DNA of 23,590 bases from Dehalococcoidia bacterium (GTDB taxonomy: Bacteria; Chloroflexota; Dehalococcoidia; JAENJB01). The stretch's first letter is position 1, and every line of letters begins with the position of its first letter. Made by a program: the position numbers and the translations under genes. Below, one piece after another: positions 14,502 through 21,706 of the stretch. The notes beneath the pieces were generated by a model. The model made no database searches. It was not told where the DNA came from and was given only the letters and a program-made list of their open reading frames with translations. Where the stretch lies: the NCBI GenBank assembly GCA_016844565.1, contig JAENJB010000055.1, positions 1 through 23,590 on the forward strand, given 5' to 3'.

Positions 14502-15320
14502 ATGAATTCTAATCAAGACCACGCAAATATCATTGTCGTTTCAGACCTGGTCAAGAAGTTTAAGGACTTGGTGGCGGTCGACCATATTTCCTTTGAAGTG
14601 AAAAAAGGCGAGATATTCGCTTTTCTGGGTCCTAACGGTGCCGGAAAGTCGACCACAATAGAGATGCTCACCACCTTGCTGCAGCCAAGCAGCGGGAATA
14701 TGACGTTGAACGGAAGTGACCCGACCAGGAATAAGGACGCAGTTAGAAAATCCTTCGGGATTGTTTTCCAGGACCCGAGTGTCGATGAAGACATGACCGC
14801 TTTCGAAAACATGCAATTTCACGCGATTCTCTACAAAGTGCCGAAAGATGTCAGCGACCACAGGATAAAGGAACTCCTCGAATTCGTGGAACTCTGGGAC
14901 CGGCGGAGCGATTTAGTCAAGACATTCTCCGGAGGGATGAAACGGAGGTTGGAGGTCGCTAGAGGATTGCTCCACCATCCGAAGATTCTGTTCTTGGATG
15001 AGCCGACGCTTGGGTTGGACCCCCAGACTAGAAACCATATATGGAGCTATGTAAAAGATATTAGCAAAAAGGAGAATATGACCGTATTTTTCACTACCCA
15101 TTATATGGAAGAAGCGGAAAAGATAGCGGAGAGGATAGCTATTATCGACCGGGGCAAGATTGTGGCCATCGGCACGGTAAAGGAGCTAAAGGACCAGACG
15201 AAGACGGACTCTCTTGAAGACGCGTTCCTGAACTTGACCGGGCGAAAGATCAGAGATGAGGAGGCCAGCGGGATGGACCATTTAAGAACGATGAGACGAA
15301 TGTGGACGAGGAGGCATTAA
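14502..15320 (+). CDS. ABC transporter ATP-binding protein (DrrA/ABC-2 type)
   Basis: This 272-residue nucleotide-binding subunit has all motifs. Walker A GPNGAGKST is at 43-51, the Q-loop is in FQDPSVDED near 90, and the signature FSGGMKRRLEVARG is from 142. Walker B ILFLDEP is at 162-168, the D-loop is GLDPQTR, and the switch His is at 200 in FTTHYMEEAEK. The C-terminal SLEDAFLNLTGRKIRDEE is characteristic of the daunorubicin-resistance-like exporters. It powers export by the permease encoded next. The stop TAA overlaps the permease ATG (TAATG). By eye the gene is less GC-rich than its neighbours and uses more AAA/ATA-type codons, which might reflect transfer. Confidence 0.92.
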   Translation: MNSNQDHANIIVVSDLVKKFKDLVAVDHISFEVKKGEIFAFLGPNGAGKSTTIEMLTTLLQPSSGNMTLNGSDPTRNKDAVRKSFGIVFQDPSVDEDMTAFENMQFHAILYKVPKDVSDHRIKELLEFVELWDRRSDLVKTFSGGMKRRLEVARGLLHHPKILFLDEPTLGLDPQTRNHIWSYVKDISKKENMTVFFTTHYMEEAEKIAERIAIIDRGKIVAIGTVKELKDQTKTDSLEDAFLNLTGRKIRDEEASGMDHLRTMRRMWTRRH

Positions 15321-16066
15321 TGAGCACGATTTATATACTCTGGCTGAGACAGGTCAAGAAATATTTCCGTTCACGGTCTCGAATCATCGGGTCGCTCGGC
15401 CAGCCTCTGCTCTTTTTGCTAGCTTTTGGATTTGGTCTTGGCTCAGTCTTTCAGAGGGCCGGTGAAGGGAATTACATCCAGTTTCTCGGCCCCGGAATTA
15501 TTATGATGAGCGTTCTCTTTACCGCTGTTTTTTCCGGAGTCGATCTGATCTGGGACAGGCAGTTTGGGTTCTTGAAGGAGACGATGGTAGCGCCTGTTTC
15601 AAGGTTGGAGATAATGCTGGGAAAGACCCTTGGCGGGGCAACAGTTGCGGGATTGCAGGGGACCATCGTTTTTGTGCTCACACTATTTGTTGGTTTCAGG
15701 CCTGAGAACCTGCTGCTGTTGCCTGTGGCGGCCGTATTTGTCTTTCTGATTGCTCTCCTGTTTACGTCTCTTGGTATAGCCATTGCTTCGACTTTACATG
15801 ACATGCAGGGTTTCCAACTCATCATGAACTTCCTGGTGATGCCGATTTTTTTCCTTTCAGGGGCTCTCTTTCCGCTGCAGGGGTTGCCACGATTTATGGA
15901 AGTCATAACAAGAATCGACCCACTTACGTATGGGATAGATGGACTTCGCGGCGCTTTGATAAACGGCAGCGAATTCGGAATCACCACCGACCTTCTTGTG
16001 ATCAGCATTCTCACCGCCATTTTGCTCGGTATAGGAAGTTACCTCTTCGAAAGAATCGAAGCATAA
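15320..16066 (+). CDS. ABC-2 type permease (DrrB-like)
   Basis: This 248-residue membrane protein has six hydrophobic segments, beginning with YILWLRQVKKYFRSRSRIIGSLGQPLLFLLAFGFGLG and including the ABC-2 motif FLVMPIFFLSGALFPLQGLPRFMEVITRIDPLTYGIDGLRG. It pairs with the ATPase just upstream to form an exporter; substrates of relatives range from drugs to lipids, and none can be assigned here. I place the start at ATG 15320, which overlaps the ATPase stop and has GAGGAGG five bases before it. The alternative GTG at 15302 would add six residues inside the upstream gene. Confidence 0.9.
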   Translation: MSTIYILWLRQVKKYFRSRSRIIGSLGQPLLFLLAFGFGLGSVFQRAGEGNYIQFLGPGIIMMSVLFTAVFSGVDLIWDRQFGFLKETMVAPVSRLEIMLGKTLGGATVAGLQGTIVFVLTLFVGFRPENLLLLPVAAVFVFLIALLFTSLGIAIASTLHDMQGFQLIMNFLVMPIFFLSGALFPLQGLPRFMEVITRIDPLTYGIDGLRGALINGSEFGITTDLLVISILTAILLGIGSYLFERIEA

Positions 16067-16165
16067 CTAGTCCTCCGAGAGCCCCGACCGGTCTGGCTGC
16101 GCGAAGCGCGAAATCGGCGTTCTGAACCTCCCTGGCTGAGGAGTGACTCAGCTCTCGTACAAATG

Positions 16166-16177
16166 TGATATAAATCA
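16166..16177. promoter_or_regulatory. Possible FNR/CRP-family binding site
   Basis: TGATATAAATCA is a perfect TGAT-N4-ATCA core like FNR-type boxes. It lies in the 175-base gap between the ABC permease and the small ORF at 16242. The rest of that gap (16067-16241) shows a GCTGAG/CTCAGC hairpin at 16135-16152 without a T-run, and no gene. No FNR-like regulator is in the window to support it. Confidence 0.3.
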
Positions 16178-16241
16178 TAGTTATCCCGCGGCCACAGGTG
16201 TAAAAGAGAGATTGTTTACCTTTATATCTGGGGGAAGTAAG

Positions 16242-16313
16242 ATGGCCATGATTGCTGGCCCCATCGCCGAATTCAGGAATGACCATGTGGAAAGAGGGAG
16301 GAGATCAGGATAA
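16242..16313 (+). CDS. Small ORF (23 residues) translationally coupled to the MCQVCGC protein
   Basis: ATG 16242 has GGGGGAAGTAAG directly upstream, and the frame ends at TAA 16311-16313, whose last base is the first base of the next ATG (TAATG). The peptide starts MAMIAGPIAEFRNDHVERGR. It is not a recognised family. The overlap with the next start suggests that ribosomes translating this ORF re-initiate on the downstream gene. It could also be a fortuitous ORF, since GGGAGGAG inside it is itself a good ribosome site for the next gene. Confidence 0.35.
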   Translation: MAMIAGPIAEFRNDHVERGRRSG

Positions 16314-16801
16314 TGTGTCAAGTATGCGGTTGCGCCGAATATCTCCAGAAGCGAAATGGAAGGAAGAAGGTGATTATCGACCGGGCGGTGGACCTTATTC
16401 GGAAGCTTGAGGTGACGACGGAGAATCTGAGCTTGTTCGAAGACGGCGAATACATCTGTGGCCTGCTGGGCCCCAGGGTGTCCATGGACTCCGAGGCCGC
16501 CGAAATTTGGGATGTGGTGCAAACCCTGCACCGCTGTCACGAGCGTATCTATCAGGAGGAGCGGAAGAAGGCCCTGGAGGCGGCCCGGGATGTCTTCAGT
16601 CACATCCCTGGCGGTGTCAGTAAACCCAGGGAGATTTTGATCCTATACCACCAACTGGAGCAGCTCCAGCGGGAGGTCAGCGACTCCGACCTGGAGGCTC
16701 TGGGCGATGCGACCATCAGGGACGTCTTTCGCGGCCTGCGAAAGGTCCATGACAATAGCAAGCAGCGAAAGTACGAGCTAATCCAGAAGTACGGTTTATG
16801 A
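16313..16801 (+). CDS. Hypothetical protein with N-terminal CxxCGC motif
   Basis: This 162-residue soluble, mostly helical protein belongs to no family I recognise. The first seven residues, MCQVCGC, give Cys at 2, 5 and 7. This is the same pattern as the high-affinity nickel site at the N-terminus of the hydrogenase maturation GTPase HypB (MCTTCGC), but there is no P-loop or GTPase domain here. Other Cys lie in YICGLLGP (near 47-50) and LHRCHERIY (near 73). The middle is rich in Glu, Lys and Arg heptad-like helices (RIYQEERKKALEAARDVF and LYHQLEQLQREVSDSDLEAL). GGGAGGAG precedes the ATG. It overlaps the downstream PPOX-like gene by four bases (ATGA), so the two are likely partners. Confidence 0.75.
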   Translation: MCQVCGCAEYLQKRNGRKKVIIDRAVDLIRKLEVTTENLSLFEDGEYICGLLGPRVSMDSEAAEIWDVVQTLHRCHERIYQEERKKALEAARDVFSHIPGGVSKPREILILYHQLEQLQREVSDSDLEALGDATIRDVFRGLRKVHDNSKQRKYELIQKYGL

Positions 16802-17196
16802 GCAACAAAATGGACGGGGTCTGTCAGGAGATTCTGGAGAGGACGGAATGGGTGGCTATCGTAACTCGGGATAGCGACACCGGATTGCCCCACCTGGTAG
16901 CTACCTGGGGAGACTATATCAGGAATTTCGGAATTATCGAAGGGGAAACAATTCTCATCCCTGCTGGACGGTATCACAAAACAGAGGCTAATCTGAGAGA
17001 GAGTAAGAGCCTGCAGTTGCTGATCGCCTCGAAGCAGGTGGAGAGAAGTGGAGGACGTCGTGGGCAGGGCTGCATCCTTTACGGCGAAGGAGAGATTCAA
17101 ACGGAAGGTGAATTTGCCAGGCGAGTGAAGGAGAAATACACCTGGGCAAGAGGGGCATTGGTGGTGAGGGTGCAGAGGTTCGAGACCCTGCTCTAG
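16798..17196 (+). CDS. Pyridoxamine 5'-phosphate oxidase-like FMN-binding protein
   Basis: The 132-residue protein has the split-barrel pattern of small PPOX-family proteins: WVAIVTRDSDTGLPHLVATWGDYIRNFG at the N-terminus, ETILIPAGRYHKTEANLRESKSLQLLIAS (strand plus Tyr/Lys/Thr and Asn-Leu-Arg segment), and GCILYGEGEIQTEGEFARRVKEKYTW near the C-terminus. This size class binds flavin or F420-like cofactors, and many members have no known substrate. The start overlaps the stop of the MCQVCGC protein. A true PdxH is unlikely because the protein is much shorter. Confidence 0.8.
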   Translation: MSNKMDGVCQEILERTEWVAIVTRDSDTGLPHLVATWGDYIRNFGIIEGETILIPAGRYHKTEANLRESKSLQLLIASKQVERSGGRRGQGCILYGEGEIQTEGEFARRVKEKYTWARGALVVRVQRFETLL

Positions 17197-17249
17197 GTTA
17201 CCGGATGATGGCTATCGAGGTCGCCCCTTTTTATCAATGTTGCGCCTTG

Positions 17250-17258
17250 TGGTAAAAT
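17250..17258 (+). promoter_or_regulatory. Extended -10 promoter for the activase gene (near-leaderless)
   Basis: TGGTAAAAT (TAAAAT at 17253-17258 with TGn in front) gives an expected start near 17265, only about seven bases before the ATG at 17272. No Shine-Dalgarno precedes that ATG, as expected for a leaderless or nearly leaderless message. Confidence 0.45.
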
Positions 17259-17271
17259 TAACTATTGGAAT

Positions 17272-18468
17272 ATGAGTTACTTGCTTGGTCTGGATATCGG
17301 CTCGGTAAACGTCAAGCTCTCGCTCATCGAAGAAGACGGAAAGGTTGTTCACCTTGCCGTCGAGAAGATAGCCTCTAACGCTAGGGACGCGGTCAACTCA
17401 CTTCTCGCTGTGCTGGGCGAGAAGTTCGACCTCGGCCGCATTGCTGCCGCCGGTGTCTCAGGCTCCGCCAGAGATGTCATTCCGAAAGAACTAGACTGGG
17501 CGGAGCACAGCAGCTCACTGGCGATAGCATCAGGACTTCTTCATAGGCATCCCGAAGCCAGGACCATAATACAGATCGGTGGTCAGAGCTCCCTCATAAT
17601 GGGTCTGGAAGACGGGCTTAAGAAGCCCTGGAAGATAGCGACGAACCCTCTTTGCGCCGCCGGCACGGGAAGGTTCCTGGAGCAGCAGGCGTACCGGCTT
17701 GGTATTAGCATGGAACAGTTCTCCGGTCTGGCTCTGCAGTGCCAGGGTGCCCCGCCCAGAATAGCCGCCAGATGCAGTGTCTTCGCCAAGAGTGACCTCA
17801 TCCACCTGCAGCAGAAGGGCGTGCCCATGGAGGCCATGCTTTACGGGCTCTGCGAAAGCATTGCCCGCATGGTGGTCTCACTCGAGAAAGGGACCTTTGA
17901 GGAACCCATCTATCTGGTCGGCGGCGTGGCTGCCAATCTGGGGATAGTCAAAGCTCTCAACGGGGCCCTGTCGGCAAGGAACGGGCACGAAGTGCAGGTG
18001 ATCGTGCCTGAAAACTATCTTTACATGGCGGCTATAGGTTCAGCCTTGCTGTCAAGGGGAAAGAGTTCCCGGGTGAGTGTGCTGCCGGATGCCGGCGAAC
18101 ATCAGCACTACTTCGAGTCGCCCAGGCTTCCGAGTGTCAACATTCAGAGCGGCGCGGCGAGCCGGCGGATAGAGGAACCGTGCACGGGCTATCTTGGTGT
18201 CGACGTGGGCTCTACCAGCACCAAGGCAGTGATACTTGATGAGTCAGGGAAGAAGATTCTGGCGAAGAACTATCTGATGACTGCCGGAAGACCTATCGAT
18301 GCTGTGAAAGAGGTCTTCAAGAATCTGCTGAGGGATGGCGCGGACAGGGTCAGGATAGCCGGCGCGGGTGTTACCGGTTCCGGGAGGTATCTGATTGGCA
18401 GTCTCATCGGCGCGGACATCGTCAAGAATGAGATAACGGCGCAGACCAGGGCTGTCCCAAGCTGGTGA
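17272..18468 (+). CDS. Giant acyl-CoA dehydratase activase-related protein, N-terminal fragment
   Basis: This 398-residue fragment holds one full BcrAD/BadFG/HgdC ATPase domain and the first part of a second. Domain 1 (about 1-270) has the ASKHA phosphate motif LGLDIGSVNVKLSL, IIQIGGQSS near 99-106, Cys128 in NPLCAAGTGRF, Cys168 in ARCSVF (positions that ligate the bridging [4Fe-4S] in HgdC-type activases), and VGGVAANLGIVKAL. Domain 2 begins at YLGVDVGSTSTKAVILDE (about 305) and breaks after KNEITAQTRA, reading VPSW then stop. Such proteins use ATP hydrolysis to push ferredoxin electrons into 2-hydroxyacyl-CoA dehydratases or related enzymes; for the long fused form the exact role is unknown. 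The gene continues in two other frames. Confidence 0.87.
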   Translation: MSYLLGLDIGSVNVKLSLIEEDGKVVHLAVEKIASNARDAVNSLLAVLGEKFDLGRIAAAGVSGSARDVIPKELDWAEHSSSLAIASGLLHRHPEARTIIQIGGQSSLIMGLEDGLKKPWKIATNPLCAAGTGRFLEQQAYRLGISMEQFSGLALQCQGAPPRIAARCSVFAKSDLIHLQQKGVPMEAMLYGLCESIARMVVSLEKGTFEEPIYLVGGVAANLGIVKALNGALSARNGHEVQVIVPENYLYMAAIGSALLSRGKSSRVSVLPDAGEHQHYFESPRLPSVNIQSGAASRRIEEPCTGYLGVDVGSTSTKAVILDESGKKILAKNYLMTAGRPIDAVKEVFKNLLRDGADRVRIAGAGVTGSGRYLIGSLIGADIVKNEITAQTRAVPSW

Positions 18469-19391
18469 TCAAGAGGAACGGGGTGGTCGTCGACTACCAG
18501 ATGAATAAGGCGTGTGCGGCAGGTACGGGCAGCTTCATTGATGAGCTGGCAGACATGCTCGACGTTTCTGTGAAGAGCGGGGAGTTTGCCGACCTGGCGT
18601 TCGATGCTCCACATACCTGCGACCTTGGAACAAGATGTGCTGCCTTCATGAGCCAGGCGGTGACTTCAGCCCAGCAGGAAGGGGTGCCACTACCGGTAAT
18701 CACGGCTAGTCTCGCCAACTCCATCGCCAGGAACTATCTATCGAAGGTGGTCGGTTCCAGAAAACTCGGCAACAAGATTGTCCTCACCGGGGCGGTATTC
18801 TACAATCAGGCTGTTGTCTCAGCCTTCTCCGAGCAACTCAAGGGCAAGACCCTGACTGTTGCCGAGCACCGGGAGGTCAGTGGGGCCATGGGAGCGGCGC
18901 TCCTTGCCCGCGAGACAGTGTCCGGCCGCGTCTCCAGGTTCAAGGGCTTCCAGCAGATTATTGATTCCACATGCCAGCTTTCTACGTTCACCTGCAAGGT
19001 CTGTGACAACAACTGCGCTATCACCCGGTCTTCGACGAGCGCGAGAAGCTGCTTCTCCGGGAGTACAAGGAGAATGCCGGCGCCGGGCCTTCCGTCGGGG
19101 TCCCCAGGTCGCTTCTGGTGTATGACTATGCGCCAATGCTTATCGGTTTCCTCAATGCACTGGATGCGCGGATTGTCCTCACGAGCAAGACCACGCAGCA
19201 GATCATTGAGCATGCCGTTGAGATGGGCCATGCCGATAGCTGTTTCCCGATCAAGCTTCTTCACGGGCATGTGGCCGCCCTCAAAGAAGTGGATTACATC
19301 CTCTACCCCAGCGCTATTCGATTGGGCAAGAAAGACGGAGACGAGAATCAGAAATACGCCTGCCCTCTCGTCCAGGCATCGCCGTTCATAG
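18465..19391 (+). CDS. Same activase-related protein, middle fragment (meaningful coding about 18459-19022)
   Basis: The fragment resumes domain 2 at KLVIKRNGVVVDYQMNKACAAGTGSFIDELADML. It continues with TRCAAFMSQAVTSAQQ, NSIARNYLSKVVGSRKLGNKIVLTGAVFYNQAVVSAF and SGAMGAALLARE, the C-terminal half of an HgdC-like ATPase domain with both cluster Cys (KACAAGTG and TRCAAF). It then enters the linker with CKVCDNNCAI, a Cys cluster typical of the long fused activases. At about 19020 the true sequence passes to another frame; from there to 19391 this ORF is an Arg/Ser/Pro-rich shadow. The GTG at 18465 is not a real start. The IFEIGGQDS motif expected just before KLVIKRNG is missing. Confidence 0.8.
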   Translation: MIKRNGVVVDYQMNKACAAGTGSFIDELADMLDVSVKSGEFADLAFDAPHTCDLGTRCAAFMSQAVTSAQQEGVPLPVITASLANSIARNYLSKVVGSRKLGNKIVLTGAVFYNQAVVSAFSEQLKGKTLTVAEHREVSGAMGAALLARETVSGRVSRFKGFQQIIDSTCQLSTFTCKVCDNNCAITRSSTSARSCFSGSTRRMPAPGLPSGSPGRFWCMTMRQCLSVSSMHWMRGLSSRARPRSRSLSMPLRWAMPIAVSRSSFFTGMWPPSKKWITSSTPALFDWARKTETRIRNTPALSSRHRRS

Positions 19392-21268
19392 TGCGCCAGG
19401 CCCTCAACCTCGGGGAGCGCCTGCTGATACCGACGATAGACTTTAGTCAGGGAGACACTGACGTAGTGAAGAGTCTTGCGGGTGTGGCGGTTAAGATGGG
19501 TTTCAGCGGGCGAAGAGGGAGACGAGCAGCCATGGCCGGCATTGAAGCCCAGCGCAGATTTGAGGCGGAGAGGGAAGTGCTCGGCAGCAAGCTCCTGAAG
19601 CAGATTCATGAGAACGGCCAGTTGGGCGTAGTCTTGATAAGCCGGTCCTACGTGTCGCAGGACTCGGGCGCCAATCTTGGCATTGCCGAGAAGCTGGCCC
19701 AACTCGGGGTGGTGCCGGTACCACTCGACTACCTGCCCCTCGACTCGGTAGACCCCAAGAAGTACTCAGACAGTCCCTATTGGGCGTATGAGAGCAAGTT
19801 CATTGCCGGCACTGCCATCACCACATCGGACCCGCAGCTATACGGGCTGGTGCTGACGAACTTCGGGTGCGGTCCCAACTCATTCATACTGAGAATTCTG
19901 GAGGACATCACCGGCACCAAGCCGCTGGGCCAGTTGGAGATCGATGAACATGCCGCTGAAGCCGGCATCGTCACCCGTCTCGAGGCTTTTGTCGATACCA
20001 TTCAAGGGTACGCCGCCTCAGCGAAGAAGGAAGCTCAGCGCCCGTTCATCTACCGGGGAACATCAGCCTTCACCAGTTCAAGGAAAACCGTTCTCTTGCC
20101 AAGGATGGCGCCCTTTGTAGAGGCCGTGGGTGCCGCAATGGTGTCCTACGGGGTTGACGCCGTCGTGCTCCCCGAACCTGATGAACGTAATCTCCTCTAC
20201 AGCAACCAGGTAACTACAGGAACGGAATGCCTGCCATACCGCGTCACGCTGGGTGATTTCATAAGGGTTCACCATGAAAATGGGCATAACCTCAAAGAGG
20301 CCGAAGGGCTTATGGCCGGGTCCTATGGACCTTGCCGCTTTGGGAAGTACGTTACGGAAGAGATGAGAGTGCTCAAAGGTATGGGTTTTGACCTGCCGAT
20401 ACGAAGCACAGTGTCAAACAAGGCCTATAGTGACCTTGGCCTGGGTAAGGACTTTGAACGCCTTGTCTGGAAAGGTGTGGTCGCTATTGATAACCTAGAG
20501 AAGCTGCTCTGGCGCACCCGTCCCTATGAGAAAGAGAAAGGGCGGGCAGACCGCCTGTTTGATGAGTATGTGCGCAAGATAGCCGGTCATCTGCGTAGCA
20601 GAGAAGACCTCGCCCGCACTCTGAGGCAGGCAACTTCTGACTTCAGTTCCCTGATTGCTCCCGACATGCCCAGAAGGCCGCGAGTTGGCATAAATGGGGA
20701 AATCTACTTGCGCTCCAACACATTTAGTAACAACAATCTGGTGAAGGAATGCGAAGCGGCAGGCCTGGAAGTCATTGTTTCCTCAATTGGAGAATGGATC
20801 AAGTACATCTCAGTTAGGAATGTCGAGGATAGCGTCAAGTCCCGAAATATCCAGGCAATGGCGAAGAGCCAAATAAGGAAACTGGTCCAGAGTTACGATG
20901 AACAATCGGTGGCGAGGCATTTTCGCGAGATGCTTCCGGAGAGAGAAACTTCGATAGCCGAAATACTGGCCAGGTCAAACCAGTATCTCTCTACCCAGTG
21001 CGGGAGTGAGGCGGTTCTCAGTATCGGCACTGGTGTCGAATGGCTGGAATCCTCTGAGTTCGCCGGTGTGATATCCGTTATGCCCCACGGCTGCATGCCT
21101 GGTGGAATTGTCGCTGCCATGGCTGAAAAATTCGGCGCAATGCACCAGAAACCCTGGATCAGCCTAACCTATGATGGTTTTCTCGAGACCAATAATCGCA
21201 CCAAAATCAGCGAGTTCGCCGAGCTCATCAAGTTCTGCCGTGGGGAAGCCGGTGTGGGGAGTAGATAG
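19019..21268 (+). CDS. Same activase-related protein, C-terminal fragment (DUF2229 and HgdB-like region)
   Basis: Reading in frame from 19019 gives YHPVFDEREKLLLREYKEN, then GVPRSLLVYDYAPMLIGFLNALDARIVLTSKTT. These precede GTG 19118 and show that the ORF start at 19118 is artificial. The fragment covers the DUF2229-type region (SCFPIKLLHGHVAALKEVDYILYPSAIRLGKK). A domain with YVSQDSGANLGIAEKLAQLGVVPVPLDYLPL and a C-terminal HgdB-like part follow, the latter with RPRVGINGEIYLRSNTFSNNNLVKECEAAGLEV, VMPHGCMPGGIVAAM and LTYDGFLETNNRTKI. About 750 residues. Together with the other fragments the whole protein would be near 1,350-1,400 residues, the usual size of fused activase/dehydratase-like proteins of anaerobes. 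Confidence 0.87.
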   Translation, partial: YHPVFDEREKLLLREYKENAGAGPSVGVPRSLLVYDYAPMLIGFLNALDARIVLTSKTTQQIIEHAVEMGHADSCFPIKLLHGHVAALKEVDYILYPSAIRLGKKDGDENQKYACPLVQASPFIVRQALNLGERLLIPTIDFSQGDTDVVKSLAGVAVKMGFSGRRGRRAAMAGIEAQRRFEAEREVLGSKLLKQIHENGQLGVVLISRSYVSQDSGANLGIAEKLAQLGVVPVPLDYLPLDSVDPKKYSDSPYWAYESKFIAGTAITTSDPQLYGLVLTNFGCGPNSFILRILEDITGTKPLGQLEIDEHAAEAGIVTRLEAFVDTIQGYAASAKKEAQRPFIYRGTSAFTSSRKTVLLPRMAPFVEAVGAAMVSYGVDAVVLPEPDERNLLYSNQVTTGTECLPYRVTLGDFIRVHHENGHNLKEAEGLMAGSYGPCRFGKYVTEEMRVLKGMGFDLPIRSTVSNKAYSDLGLGKDFERLVWKGVVAIDNLEKLLWRTRPYEKEKGRADRLFDEYVRKIAGHLRSREDLARTLRQATSDFSSLIAPDMPRRPRVGINGEIYLRSNTFSNNNLVKECEAAGLEVIVSSIGEWIKYISVRNVEDSVKSRNIQAMAKSQIRKLVQSYDEQSVARHFREMLPERETSIAEILARSNQYLSTQCGSEAVLSIGTGVEWLESSEFAGVISVMPHGCMPGGIVAAMAEKFGAMHQKPWISLTYDGFLETNNRTKISEFAELIKFCRGEAGVGSR

Positions 21269-21286
21269 GGCGGCATCCGACACGAG

Positions 21287-21363
21287 TGGTGGGCGATAGA
21301 GGACTTGAACCTCTGACCCCCTGCGTGTAAAGCAGGTGCTCTAGCCAACTGAGCTAATCGCCC
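21287..21363 (-). tRNA. tRNA-Val (anticodon TAC), CCA encoded
   Basis: On the minus strand the acceptor GGGCGAT (21363-21357) pairs with ATCGCCC (21297-21291), followed by discriminator A and an encoded CCA (21289-21287). The D-arm is GCTC/GAGC, the anticodon stem CCTGC/GCAGG encloses the loop TTTACAC with anticodon TAC, and the T-arm AGAGG/CCTCT encloses TTCAAGT. All arms pair perfectly. It lies 14 bases after the Zn-ribbon gene, on the same strand. Confidence 0.97.
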
Positions 21364-21377
21364 GCGTCTTGGGGGCG

Positions 21378-21605
21378 CTAGGGTGTTGGGGGTGTCGATG
21401 CGCCGAAGCCTCTGGAGAAGAGGAAGAAGAGCATCGCGAGGAAGATAATGCCCATGAAGATGAAGGTGCTCCGCTGCTGCTTCTTGCGCTGGGAGATGAG
21501 CTTGTTGGCACACTCTGGCGAGCAGAAGGTCTCATCCAGTGGAATGGGTGCACCGCAACCGTTGCAGTGACGATGGCTGGAAACCACTTCTTTTTTACTG
21601 GACAT
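21378..21605 (-). CDS. Small Zn-ribbon membrane protein (DUF2116-like)
   Basis: This 75-residue protein has a Zn-ribbon HCNGCGAPIPLDETFCSPEC with Cys at 14, 17, 28 and 32, then a basic stretch (QRKKQQRS) and a single membrane helix (about 46-64) and a short outside tail. The CxxCGxPIPxxexFCSpxC pattern resembles small zinc-ribbon proteins annotated as DUF2116, common in archaea and Chloroflexota. Function is unknown. By the positive-inside rule the zinc ribbon faces the cytoplasm. GGAGTGAG precedes the ATG. It is immediately upstream of tRNA-Val and may share its transcript. Confidence 0.82.
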   Translation of the reverse strand: MSSKKEVVSSHRHCNGCGAPIPLDETFCSPECANKLISQRKKQQRSTFIFMGIIFLAMLFFLFSRGFGASTPPTP

Positions 21606-21706
21606 GTATTCTCACTCCGTTTTGGATCAATTCTACCCTAATGGCAGGCATTTTGCTAGGGCTAGAGGATAAAACAGGGCCTTGAGGTTGTTTGGCAACC
21701 CAAGCC

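Noticed and set aside
18806..19702. 298-codon minus-strand ORF
   Set aside because: Antisense to the activase gene across its frame change. The plus strand matches known domains on both sides; this frame matches nothing.
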